Assembly (NCBI GenBank): GCA_963626285.1
Contig: CAVFWQ010000047.1
Span: forward strand, 1 to 15,412
From: CAVDRM01 sp963626285
Lineage (GTDB): Bacteria; Bacillota; Clostridia; Christensenellales; Aristaeellaceae
Length of the DNA: 15,412 nucleotides
Direction: 5' to 3'
The notes under the pieces were generated by a model that ran no database searches, was not told the DNA's origin, and saw only the letters and a list, made by a program, of their open reading frames with translations. How positions within the stretch are numbered: position 1 is the first letter of the stretch; every line of letters starts with the position of its first letter. Of the stretch, positions 1-6,113 are shown one piece after another. The translations under genes were made by a program, and so were the position numbers.

Positions 1-12
1 ATCCTGCATGGA

Positions 13-42
13 GCGTGTCAAAAACGCAGTTTTTTGACACGC
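13..42. repeat. Perfect 12-bp inverted repeat at the left edge
   Basis: Arms GCGTGTCAAAAA (13-24) and TTTTTGACACGC (31-42) are exact reverse complements around a 6-nt loop. No T-run follows on either strand, so alone it is not a typical intrinsic terminator. It lies three bases before the hairpin at 45-81, downstream of the MATE gene's stop codon. It probably forms part of the transcription end or mRNA-stabilising structure between that gene and whatever lies to the left. Confidence 0.6.
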
Positions 43-44
43 AG

Positions 45-81
45 AAAGCAGCGTCCGAGCCGAAGTCAGGCGCTGCTTTTT
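45..81 (+). terminator. Hairpin terminator downstream of the MATE gene and of an unseen plus-strand gene
   Basis: AAAGCAGCG (45-53) pairs with CGCTGCTTT (71-79), and the plus-strand T-run continues to 81. The T-tail fits termination of plus-strand transcription entering from outside the window. Read on the minus strand the stem is the same but the tail (CTTTCTGC) is poor, so termination of the MATE transcript would be less efficient or would also use the inverted repeat at 13-42. Confidence 0.6.
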
Positions 82-107
82 CGTATGATGGATATCGTTT
101 ATGGCCC

Positions 108-1475
108 TCAGCAGTCCTCCGAAGCGCCCGGCGCGGTGAAGGCTTTACGGCGATACACATAGACGAAATAAATGATTTCGGCAATGGCGGTAATCGTCCA
201 GGAGCTGACATACAGAAGGTAGAGCGACATGATGGTGTGGAAATAGGCGAAAATCGTATACACCCACGCGACGCGGAAAACGCACGAGCCCATGATGACG
301 ATAATCGTCGGCACGACGCTCTTGCCGAGCCCGCGGGAGGCGGCAATGGTGCAGTCCATAAACGCGGAGAAGGCGTAGGAATAGCCCATAACGGTCAGGC
401 GCACCATGCCGGCCTCGGCAACGGTCGCATCCGTTGTAAACAGGGAAAGAAATTCCTTGCCGAACAGCAGCAGCGAGCCGCCCAGCACGGCGCCTGCCAA
501 AAAGGAAAAGGTCAGGCAGATAAAATAGCTGCGGAGGACGCGCTTTTTGTTGCCCGCGCCCATATTCTGCGCCATAAAGCTGGCGCACGCGGTATACAGC
601 GCGGCCATTACGTCATAGACCAGAGCATCTGCGTTTGTGGCCGCCGCCGTGCCCTCCACGATGACGGCGTCAAAGGAATTAACGCCCGCCTGAATAAAGA
701 GGTTCGCAATGGCGAAGATGGAGTTCTGCGCGCCTGCGGGCAGGCACAGCCCAAGGAGCTGGCGCGCCTTGCCCTGATTGATTTTCAGCTCCTGCCGATG
801 CAGCGTATAGCTGCTGACGGATCTTTTCAATGAGAGCAGGATAAGCCCGGCGGAAAGGTACAGGGAAATGGCGCTGGCCAGCGCGACACCGGCCACGCTC
901 AGATTGCACACAATGACAAAGAACAGATTGAGCAGCACATTCACCACCCCGGCGATGGTCAGGATGTACAGCGGGTTTTTCGTATCGCCCGCGGCGCTTA
1001 ACACGCCGTTGCCGTAGTTGTACAGGGCGGCAGCCGGAATGCCGAGGAGGTAGATGCGCAAATAGAGCGCCGCGCCGTCAATCAGCTCGTCCTTTGTGTT
1101 CAAAAGCTCCAGCAGCGGGCGGGCGAAAACAAGACCCAGCAGCATTTCGATAAAGCCGATGATCAGGCACAGCAGAAAGCCCGTATGCACCGTTTGGCTG
1201 ACGTCTTTATGCAGACGCGCTCCCAGATAGCGAGCCGTCACCGCATTGACGCCGCTGCCGACGCCGATTAAAAAGCCGGTGAACAGGCTGATGAGAATGG
1301 TCGTCGAGCCGACGGAGCCGAGCGCCTCCGCGCCGGCAAACTTGCCGACGACGGCGATATCGGACATATTGAACAGCGCCTGCAGCACATTGGACAGCAT
1401 CAGCGGCAGACTGAAGGACAGAATTCCGCGGGTCAGCGAGCCCTCGGTCATGGAATACGCCTGCTTGATTTTCAT
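108..1475 (-). CDS. MATE-family multidrug/cation efflux transporter
   Basis: This is a 455-residue polytopic inner-membrane protein of the MATE family (MatE domain twice, roughly residues 18-178 and 240-400; the family's usual length is about 450). MATE proteins export drugs or metabolites in exchange for Na+ or H+; the substrate here is unknown. Visible marks are the N-terminal MTEGSLTRG followed by a hydrophobic segment with SLPLMLSNVLQALFN, the internal GDTKNPLY turn, and ASRGLGKSVVP in the second half. The frame stays open up to 1625, but I chose the ATG at 1475. It is preceded by a G-rich ribosome binding site (AGGGGG) and lies ~55 nt downstream of a good promoter at 1537-1565, which the longer form would overlap. 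It stands alone as a single-gene unit. The family call is certain; the transported compound is not. Confidence 0.93.
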   Translation of the reverse strand: MKIKQAYSMTEGSLTRGILSFSLPLMLSNVLQALFNMSDIAVVGKFAGAEALGSVGSTTILISLFTGFLIGVGSGVNAVTARYLGARLHKDVSQTVHTGFLLCLIIGFIEMLLGLVFARPLLELLNTKDELIDGAALYLRIYLLGIPAAALYNYGNGVLSAAGDTKNPLYILTIAGVVNVLLNLFFVIVCNLSVAGVALASAISLYLSAGLILLSLKRSVSSYTLHRQELKINQGKARQLLGLCLPAGAQNSIFAIANLFIQAGVNSFDAVIVEGTAAATNADALVYDVMAALYTACASFMAQNMGAGNKKRVLRSYFICLTFSFLAGAVLGGSLLLFGKEFLSLFTTDATVAEAGMVRLTVMGYSYAFSAFMDCTIAASRGLGKSVVPTIIVIMGSCVFRVAWVYTIFAYFHTIMSLYLLYVSSWTITAIAEIIYFVYVYRRKAFTAPGASEDC

Positions 1476-1536
1476 TGCCCCTACGCCCCCTGCCAAAAGG
1501 TCAAAATAATACACACGCATTCGGCGTGCAGGGTGT

Positions 1537-1565
1537 AGTGTAGCATAGAAAGAGCGGGATTTCAA
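1537..1565 (-). promoter_or_regulatory. Sigma-A-type promoter of the MATE gene
   Basis: On the minus strand TTGAAA (1560-1565) is followed after exactly 17 bases by TACACT (1537-1542). The predicted start near 1530 leaves a leader of about 55 nt before the ATG at 1475. Confidence 0.7.
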
Positions 1566-1658
1566 CATGATTTTTTGCGTTTCTTCACGGTCTCCGCGAT
1601 CAAAAACCGCCCTGCTTTTCGGCATGGCGGCGGGCCTGTTTCTTTTACAGCCTTTCCC

Positions 1659-1687
1659 TTGACTTCTGTTTCGTTCCGTGTTACGCT
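1659..1687 (+). promoter_or_regulatory. Possible promoter of a small RNA
   Basis: TTGACT (1659-1664), 17 bases, then TACGCT (1682-1687) on the plus strand. The -35 matches well; the -10 keeps only the first two T/A positions and the last T. The predicted start at about 1694 falls at the very start of the 12-bp stem described in the next entry, and no plus-strand protein gene follows. Confidence 0.4.
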
Positions 1688-1692
1688 TATTG

Positions 1693-1763
1693 CATCGGAA
1701 GCAGTTTTCTTCGGTGTTCTATCCGGCAACGGACGACCCGATATGGCTGCTTCCGATGTTTTT
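1693..1763 (+). ncRNA. Candidate small structured RNA (closed stem, GNRA loop, U-tail)
   Basis: CATCGGAAGCAG (1693-1704) pairs perfectly with CTGCTTCCGATG (1747-1758), followed by TTTTT (1759-1763). Inside the 42-nt loop TCGG (1711-1714) can pair with CCGA (1738-1741), and TCCG-GCAA-CGGA (1722-1733) makes a hairpin with a GNRA tetraloop. The loop type, the T-tail and an upstream promoter-like sequence all favour the plus strand. It may equally be the 3' hairpin of the minus-strand gene ending at 1781, since the stem also forms there, though without a T-tail. No known RNA family is recognised. Confidence 0.35.
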
Positions 1764-1780
1764 CCATTGATATAATCGGC

Positions 1781-2005
1781 TCAGCCTTTTTCGGCAGCGT
1801 TGTCACCGTCCCAGCCCTCCTTGACAATTTCAAACATATCCCATTCATAGCCGTAACAGCCATCGTTTTCATTGTCCCAAACGCCGATGGAATCCGTCTG
1901 ACCGACCCGCGCCTTGTATAGCTTGCCAACGGTCAGACTGCACGGATAGCCGTCATTGTTGATACATTTGACCGTCAAGATAGTCCCACGCGGCGGTCTC
2001 GTCAT
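1781..2005 (-). CDS. Small hypothetical protein with a ~50-residue FEIV-type domain (copy 2)
   Basis: The protein has 74 residues from the ATG at 2005, which has a good ribosome binding site (AAGGGAAGG, 8 bases upstream). An in-frame ATG at 2065 would give 94 residues but has only a weak site. The domain runs from GTILTVKCINNDG through LTVGKLYKARV to an aromatic, acidic stretch ending in WDMFEIVKEG. The pattern of hydrophobic strand, L-x-x-G-K-x-Y turn and C-terminal FEIV repeats that of the upstream gene, so the two look like tandem paralogues, possibly small SH3-like beta barrels. No signal peptide or membrane segment is present, so it is probably cytosolic. I do not recognise a named family and assign no function. 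It is probably cotranscribed with the upstream gene from the promoter at 2502-2530. Confidence 0.6.
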   Translation of the reverse strand: MTRPPRGTILTVKCINNDGYPCSLTVGKLYKARVGQTDSIGVWDNENDGCYGYEWDMFEIVKEGWDGDNAAEKG

Positions 2006-2045
2006 TTTCTTTGCCTTCCCTTCAACCTTGCCTGCTGCCGGTTCT

Positions 2046-2371
2046 TCATGCCAGTGAATATCCATGCTGCTGTCTTCGCCGTGCCTCTTTGATAAGGTTG
2101 TCAAGGTCGTTCCGAGTTGTCGTTCGCCTTTTTGCCTTGTTTGGGGCTNNNNNNNNNNNNNNNNNNNNNNNNNNNNNNTGGGGCTGCTCTTCTTCTTGGG
2201 CTTGTCGGCTTCTACGATTTCAAAGACCGTTGACGGAAAGTGCGCCGTCCCCACTTTATCAGGGATTTCTGTCATCAGCTTGTAATAGCCGTACTTCTTG
2301 CCTAAAACCTCGTAAACATTCCCTTTTTGAAGAACAATCTGATAATAGTCGCCTATATACCGCACCTTCAT
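2046..2371 (-). CDS. Small hypothetical protein with FEIV-type domain (copy 1), interrupted by assembly gap
   Basis: It starts at the ATG at 2371 (MKVRYIGDYY), with AAAGG 12 bases upstream. An in-frame TTG at 2407 is possible but weaker. The 64 readable residues contain L-x-K-G-N-x-Y, a tyrosine-rich centre and VFEIVEA, then a basic linker KPKKKSSP that runs into the 30-N gap. Beyond the gap one frame reads NDLDNLIKEARRR and ends with a stop at 2046-2048, a plausible helical C-terminus, and I used that end. It requires the true gap length not to be a multiple of three. If instead the 7-bp repeat at the gap edges is an overlap, the stop is at 2101-2103 and the protein has 77 residues. The third frame would fuse this gene to the next one. 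The N-terminal half is secure; the C-terminus and end coordinate are not. Function unknown. Confidence 0.45.
2149..2178. other. Assembly gap (30 N) flanked by a 7-bp direct repeat
   Basis: Thirty undetermined bases. The seven bases before the gap (2142-2148) and the seven after it (2179-2185) are both TGGGGCT. This may mean that the two contig ends overlap and no sequence is missing. The reading frame of the gene at 2046-2371 depends on how the gap closes. Confidence 0.95.
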
Positions 2372-2501
2372 CTTTTCAACCAACCTTTCACATAAAAGCG
2401 CCGTCAATGGGTGAACGTTCGCCGCGTGCGTCCGTACAGCGAAATTTCCGCCCGATTTAAGCGCCCTTTTCCTCGCTGTTCAACTTTCCTCCGTCCCTTT
2501 G

Positions 2502-2530
2502 ATTATATCACTTTCCCCGTCTTTTTTCAA
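2502..2530 (-). promoter_or_regulatory. Near-consensus sigma-A promoter of the two small minus-strand genes
   Basis: On the minus strand TTGAAA (2525-2530), 17 bases, then TATAAT (2502-2507). The expected start near 2495 leaves a leader of about 120 nt before the ATG at 2371. The leader contains a GGAGG followed by a very short frame (TTG to TAA, 8 codons), which could be a leader peptide or chance. Confidence 0.75.
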
Positions 2531-2631
2531 CCGCTCGACCGTGTTTTCACTGCCTTTTCGACCGCGCCATGGCAGTTGATGACCTCGGCGGCGGGGGTGC
2601 TATCGGGGCTTCGGAGGAACGCAGGGCATTG

Positions 2632-2656
2632 CCGAACGTCCCGCATGACGTTTCGG
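2632..2656. repeat. Inverted repeat upstream of the -35 box; possible operator
   Basis: CCGAACGTC (2632-2640) and GACGTTTCGG (2647-2656) are reverse complements apart from one extra T, around 6 bases; the core AACGTC/GACGTT is perfect. It ends 15 bases before the -35 box at 2672, a usual place for an activator or repressor site. No regulator gene is adjacent. Confidence 0.3.
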
Positions 2657-2671
2657 ATATGCCTTCGGTGC

Positions 2672-2700
2672 TTGAAAATCGCGGCGCGGTATGCGATAAT
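2672..2700 (+). promoter_or_regulatory. Sigma-A promoter of the small-gene/CotH unit
   Basis: TTGAAA (2672-2677), 17 bases, then GATAAT (2695-2700). The predicted start near 2707 gives a leader of about 27 nt before the ATG at 2734. Confidence 0.7.
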
Positions 2701-2733
2701 AAGGAGCATTCTTTTGTATCGGAGGAGGCAAAA

Positions 2734-3024
2734 ATGGCAGCGGGAATTTGGGTGCGTCTGGTCACGAAGAACCATATCGACAGAGATACGACGGCGGAAT
2801 GCGCACGGGACGGCTGGGAGGAGGCGCTGACGGAGGCGTGCCATACGCTGGATATGCCGCACCCGATCGTGATGCCCAAGCATCGGCGCGACTTTGAGCA
2901 GTTTTCGCAGACGCGCTTTTTGAAGGAGCATTTTGTAGAAAGCGTGCCGTTTGACCGGATGGAGGTCGAATATATTGACCCGGAGAGCGGGAAAAAGAAA
3001 AAAATCAATGAACAGTATTTGTAA
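2734..3024 (+). CDS. Small hypothetical protein, 96 residues, upstream of the CotH gene
   Basis: The ATG at 2734 was chosen because GGAGGAGG lies 5 bases upstream and the promoter at 2672-2700 precedes it; the frame is open further upstream but without these signals. The protein begins MAAGIWVRLVTKNHI and has a central part with HTLDMPHPIVMPKH and DFEQFSQTRFLKEHF. It ends in an acidic/aromatic stretch (DRMEVEYIDPE) and a lysine-rich tail. It has no signal peptide, membrane segment or metal-binding motif, so it is probably a small cytosolic protein. It is the first gene of a two-gene unit: its TAA stop (3022-3024) overlaps the ribosome binding site of the CotH gene. The style is of a conserved clostridial small protein, but I cannot name a family or a function. 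Confidence 0.8.
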   Translation: MAAGIWVRLVTKNHIDRDTTAECARDGWEEALTEACHTLDMPHPIVMPKHRRDFEQFSQTRFLKEHFVESVPFDRMEVEYIDPESGKKKKINEQYL

Positions 3025-3034
3025 GGGAGCCTGT

Positions 3035-4999
3035 ATGCGCAAGAGATTTTTGTATGTTCTTCTGCTGCTTTTGCTGTGCCCGCTTTTCGCACGGGCAGAG
3101 GTGCGCATCAACGAGGTGATGGCCTCCAACGGCACCTATGAAAACGGCCATGCCTACGACTGGCTGGAGCTTTATAACGACGAGAAAAAGGCGGTCGATT
3201 TGAGCGGCTGGTATTTGAGCAACAGCAGCGCGAACCTGAAAAAATGGGCGTTCCCGAAGGGAACAACGCTCAAGGCCGAAAAATATCTGACCGTGTACTG
3301 CACGGGAAAGGACAATGAAACATCGGGAAAGGGCAGCACCTTTTATGCCGATTTCAAAATTTCCGCCTCCGGCGACACCCTGTACCTCTCGGACGCGGAC
3401 GGCACGCTCGTGCAGACGCTGATTTTGCCAAGGCAGTACGGCTGCATCAGCTACGGTCTTTCCTCGGACGGCCAACAGTGGGGCTATTTTGAAAACGACA
3501 CCCGCGGGAAAAAGAACGAAAAAGCGGTGTACGGCGTCCGCACGGATGCGCCGGTGCTTTTGACGGCGGGCGGCTTTTATGAAAAGGCCGTGCAGGTGCT
3601 TGTCTCCGCGCCGGAGGGCGCGACGGTTCGCTATACCTTGGACGGCTCGACACCGACGGCAAAGAGCAAGAAATTCCCCGCGCAGGGGCTGACCGTCAGC
3701 AAGACCTCGGCGCTGCGCGTCCGCGCCTTCAAGGAGGGCGAGGTGTCCTCCAAAACGGTCAGCGCCACCTACCTGATCGACGATGCCCCGGTCACGCCGA
3801 TCGTCTGCCTGACGACCGATGAAAAATATCTGTTCAACAAAAAAACGGGGGCGCTGGTCAAGGGAACGGGCAGCATACCGAATTACGACAAGGAGCTGGA
3901 ATACCCGACCAATATCGAATATTATACGGCGGACGGCGAGTGCCTCATCAACCAGATGGGGACATTTACGGCGGCAGGGCATTCCGCCAGACAGAACACG
4001 CAGAAATCCATCGCCGTTTATGCGCGGAAGGCCTACGGCGACGAATACTTCCGTTTCAACCCCTTCCCGACCCGCGATTACACGCAGTATAAGTCGCTCC
4101 TGCTGCGCTCGACCAATTCGGACGCCTTCGCCACGCGCCTTCGCGATGTGGTCGCTTCCTCTCTGGCGGAGGGGCAGGGGCTTTTGTATCAGGACGCGCA
4201 GTGCATTCAGGTCTACATCAACGGCGAATATTGGGGACACTACAACCTGCGTGAAAAAATCAACAAGTATTTCATCGCCCAGTATGAGGGCGTGACGGAC
4301 AAGGAGGATATTGATGACATCGACATTCTGGCGCGTACCGGCACGGACCGCTTCGTTCAGAACGGCGATAATACGGACTGGCTGGCGCTGTGCGATTTCT
4401 GCAAGACGAACGACCTGAATACGGCGGAAAATCTGGCCTATGTCGAGGAGCGTTTGGACATCGACAGCCTGTTTACCCACGCCGCGTTTGAAATCATTTT
4501 AGGCAACAGCGATTTTACCAACGTGCGCGTTTACCGCGTGCCGGGCGGTAAATGGAAATATCTGCTGTTTGATGTGGAGGCGTGCTTCAAATCGCTGGAC
4601 AAAACGCCGCTGGAATACTACATCAAGCCCGTTTCGGGAAAAATACAGGGCTTTCGGCACGAGCCGCTCAACGCGCTGCTGAACGTGCCGGAGATGAAGG
4701 CGAAATTCCTGACCCGCGTAGCGGATATTTTGGAAAACTGCTTCCAATGGACATATGTCGAAGGAAAATTCGCGCAGTGGGAAAGCATATTGGAAGAAAT
4801 TCTGCCGCGCCACATCGCCCGCTGGAAAAATCTGTCAATGGACGACTGGCGCGTCAATGTCAAAGCGGCAAAGTATTACGCCCGTGTGCGCCCGAAAAAA
4901 ATCCCCACGCTGCTTCAAAAGTCCATGAAGCTGACGGACGCGGAGGTCTCCCTGTACTTTGACCACGCGCTGAAGGTCTTGGCGCAGGCCGACCCATAA
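3035..4999 (+). CDS. Secreted CotH-type protein kinase with lamin-tail and chitobiase-like domains
   Basis: The protein has 654 residues. The ATG at 3035 has AAGGGAG 5 bases upstream. Residues 1-21 form a Sec signal peptide (MRKRFLYV, leucine core, cut after about ARA). Residues 22-130 read as a lamin-tail domain (RINEVMASN, DWLELYND, DLSGWYLS). Residues 172-247 are an Ig-like CHB_HEX_C_1 domain (VRYTLDGSTPT). Residues 255-640 are a CotH-kinase domain: GHSARQNTQKS with FRFNPF, LRSTNSDAFATRLRD, QVYINGEYWGHYNLREK, GNSDFTNVRVY (Asp493) and LLFDVEACF (Asp513). The two Asp match by motif the catalytic and metal-binding Asp of the Fam20-like CotH kinases. In Bacillus subtilis CotH phosphorylates spore-coat proteins; secreted versions with adhesion-type domains are common in gut Clostridia and their substrates are unknown. 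Neighbouring genes also encode surface proteins. Extracellular kinase activity is inferred. Confidence 0.88.
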   Translation: MRKRFLYVLLLLLLCPLFARAEVRINEVMASNGTYENGHAYDWLELYNDEKKAVDLSGWYLSNSSANLKKWAFPKGTTLKAEKYLTVYCTGKDNETSGKGSTFYADFKISASGDTLYLSDADGTLVQTLILPRQYGCISYGLSSDGQQWGYFENDTRGKKNEKAVYGVRTDAPVLLTAGGFYEKAVQVLVSAPEGATVRYTLDGSTPTAKSKKFPAQGLTVSKTSALRVRAFKEGEVSSKTVSATYLIDDAPVTPIVCLTTDEKYLFNKKTGALVKGTGSIPNYDKELEYPTNIEYYTADGECLINQMGTFTAAGHSARQNTQKSIAVYARKAYGDEYFRFNPFPTRDYTQYKSLLLRSTNSDAFATRLRDVVASSLAEGQGLLYQDAQCIQVYINGEYWGHYNLREKINKYFIAQYEGVTDKEDIDDIDILARTGTDRFVQNGDNTDWLALCDFCKTNDLNTAENLAYVEERLDIDSLFTHAAFEIILGNSDFTNVRVYRVPGGKWKYLLFDVEACFKSLDKTPLEYYIKPVSGKIQGFRHEPLNALLNVPEMKAKFLTRVADILENCFQWTYVEGKFAQWESILEEILPRHIARWKNLSMDDWRVNVKAAKYYARVRPKKIPTLLQKSMKLTDAEVSLYFDHALKVLAQADP

Positions 5000-5013
5000 A
5001 AAATTCTGAAAAC

Positions 5014-5050
5014 AAAAATCTCCGAACGGTCAGCCGCCCGGAGATTTTTT
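5014..5050. terminator. Bidirectional terminator between the convergent CotH and coiled-coil genes
   Basis: AAAAATCTCCG (5014-5024) pairs perfectly with CGGAGATTTTT (5039-5049) around a 14-nt loop. The A-run on one side and the T-run on the other give a U-tail in both directions, as expected between two convergent stop codons (4999 and 5074). Confidence 0.88.
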
Positions 5051-5073
5051 CATGTGATTGCCGTATTTTTTAT

Positions 5074-5871
5074 TTATTTCTCTTCAAAGACAAGGCCGTT
5101 TTCCGCAAGGAATTCGTTCATCTTTTCGATCAGGGTGTTCAGCTCCTCCACGTTCTGCGTGAGCGCGGCAACGCTGTCCTCGGCGTCCTTCTTGGCTTTT
5201 TCCAGGTCGGTGATCGTCTGATTCAGCTTTTCCGCTTCGGCGGCCTGCTTCTGATTGGCAGTTTCCAGCTCGGCTTTTTCGTCCTTCAGCGTGCCGATGT
5301 TCTTTTCCAATTCATCCTTTTCGGCCTGGAGCGCGGCGGTGCTGCCTTCCAGCTCGGCGATTTTTTCGTTCAGCGCGGTCTGCGCGGCGGTCAGCTCCGT
5401 CACCTTCGTCTGCGTATCCAGCAAAGCCTTCTCCGCCTTGGCGATCTCCTCGGCGGCGTTGTTCTGCGCGTCAGCCGCGCTGCTCTGCGCCTGCGCAAGC
5501 TCGGCCTGTGCTTTTTCGGCGGCCTCGGCAGCCTCGGCGGTCTTGTCCTCCAACGCTTTGGCCGCTTCCTGAACGGCGGTCTGCGCCTCCGTCAGTTCGG
5601 CTGCCTTGATTTCGGCATCTGCCTTGACGGTCTCCAGCTCGGCGTTCGCGGCGGCGAGCTTTTCTTCAACGGCTGTCTTGGCGTCCGTCAGCTCCTTTTC
5701 GGCGGCTTCGGCCTGTGCTTTCTGCGCCTCCAGCTGCTGCAGCAGCTCGGAATTGGCGGCGGTCAGGCTGGCATTGTCGGTTTTGGCGCTGCTCAGGTTG
5801 GCGCTGATGATGCACACGGCAACGATGGCGGCAGCGAGACAGATGCAGACGATGGTCAGGGTCTTCTTCAT
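5074..5871 (-). CDS. Membrane-anchored alanine-rich coiled-coil surface protein
   Basis: The protein has 265 residues from the ATG at 5871, with GAGGAG 12 bases upstream; an in-frame TTG at 5895 would overlap that site. A short basic N-terminus (MKKTL) and a hydrophobic segment at residues 6-24 form a signal anchor. The sequence before the cysteines does not match a lipobox. Residues 30-250 are almost wholly helical coiled coil made of Ala, Glu, Lys, Gln and Leu in heptad-like spacing, with repeated blocks such as AEAAEKE and AEAAEAAEK. The end is ENGLVFEEK. It is probably anchored in the membrane with the rod outside. It lies tail-to-tail with the secreted kinase gene and head-to-head with the C39-like peptidase gene. 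Function is unknown; a structural or tethering role is inference. Low-complexity composition makes homology searches unreliable. Confidence 0.85.
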   Translation of the reverse strand: MKKTLTIVCICLAAAIVAVCIISANLSSAKTDNASLTAANSELLQQLEAQKAQAEAAEKELTDAKTAVEEKLAAANAELETVKADAEIKAAELTEAQTAVQEAAKALEDKTAEAAEAAEKAQAELAQAQSSAADAQNNAAEEIAKAEKALLDTQTKVTELTAAQTALNEKIAELEGSTAALQAEKDELEKNIGTLKDEKAELETANQKQAAEAEKLNQTITDLEKAKKDAEDSVAALTQNVEELNTLIEKMNEFLAENGLVFEEK

Positions 5872-5970
5872 GGCAGGAACACGCTCCTCTTTCAAAATTC
5901 GCCTGAAACGGCAAAGTATTGCCCAAATGTTTCGCTCTTGATTGACATTTTTCCTGCATGATTGTCTTTA

Positions 5971-5990
5971 TTTGCGCAAAAATATTTTTG
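5971..5990. promoter_or_regulatory. Overlapping palindromes in the divergent promoter region; possible operator
   Basis: TTTGCGCAAA (5971-5980) and CAAAAATATTTTTG (5977-5990) are both perfect palindromes and share four bases. They lie in the AT-rich stretch between the divergent coiled-coil (start 5871) and peptidase (start 6114) genes, where a shared regulator would bind. Perfect palindromes can arise by chance in AT-rich DNA. Confidence 0.3.
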
Positions 5991-6046
5991 TATTTGTAAA
6001 AACATGCTTGTACCGCAGGATTTTTGATAAAAATGAAGCATATGCC

Positions 6047-6075
6047 GTGCAAAAAGCCGAAAAATCTGCTATGAT
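6047..6075 (+). promoter_or_regulatory. Extended -10 promoter of the C39-like peptidase unit
   Basis: TGCTATGAT (6067-6075) has the extended TGn element followed by TATGAT. The -35 region at 17 bases (GTGCAA, 6047-6052) is weak, which is usual for extended -10 promoters. The predicted start near 6082 gives a leader of about 30 nt. Confidence 0.55.
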
Positions 6076-6113
6076 AGGAGCGATAAAGTTCCGTATGTAA
6101 AGGAGCGGCTCTG

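Larger units (their letters stand above)
2372..2733. other. Divergent control region between two small-gene units
   Basis: These 362 bases carry no convincing protein gene. They hold the minus-strand promoter at 2502-2530 with its long leader, the plus-strand promoter at 2672-2700, an imperfect inverted repeat at 2632-2656 and the ribosome binding site GGAGGAGG at 2721-2728. Open frames across this stretch are products of the G+C-rich composition. Confidence 0.6.

Noticed and set aside
1476..1625. 50-residue N-terminal extension of the MATE protein
   Set aside because: The extension would overlap the promoter at 1537-1565 and does not resemble MATE N-termini; the ATG at 1475 has the ribosome binding site.
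1771..1776. TATAAT on the plus strand
   Set aside because: There is no -35-like sequence 16-18 bases upstream and no gene downstream; it lies next to the stop codon of a minus-strand gene.
3005..4480. 491-codon open frame on the minus strand
   Set aside because: It is antisense to the CotH gene, whose domains are clear. It has arginine-rich, low-information composition and no ribosome binding site or promoter; long antisense frames are common in G+C-rich DNA.
5074..5871. Lipoprotein reading of the coiled-coil protein
   Set aside because: The residues before Cys20 (VAV) and Cys11 (CI) do not match the lipobox rule of a small residue directly before the cysteine.
5942..5972. TTGACA on the plus strand upstream of the peptidase gene
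   Set aside because: The only -10-like sequences are TCTTTA at 17 bases or TTTATT at 19; the extended -10 at 6067-6075 explains the gene better.
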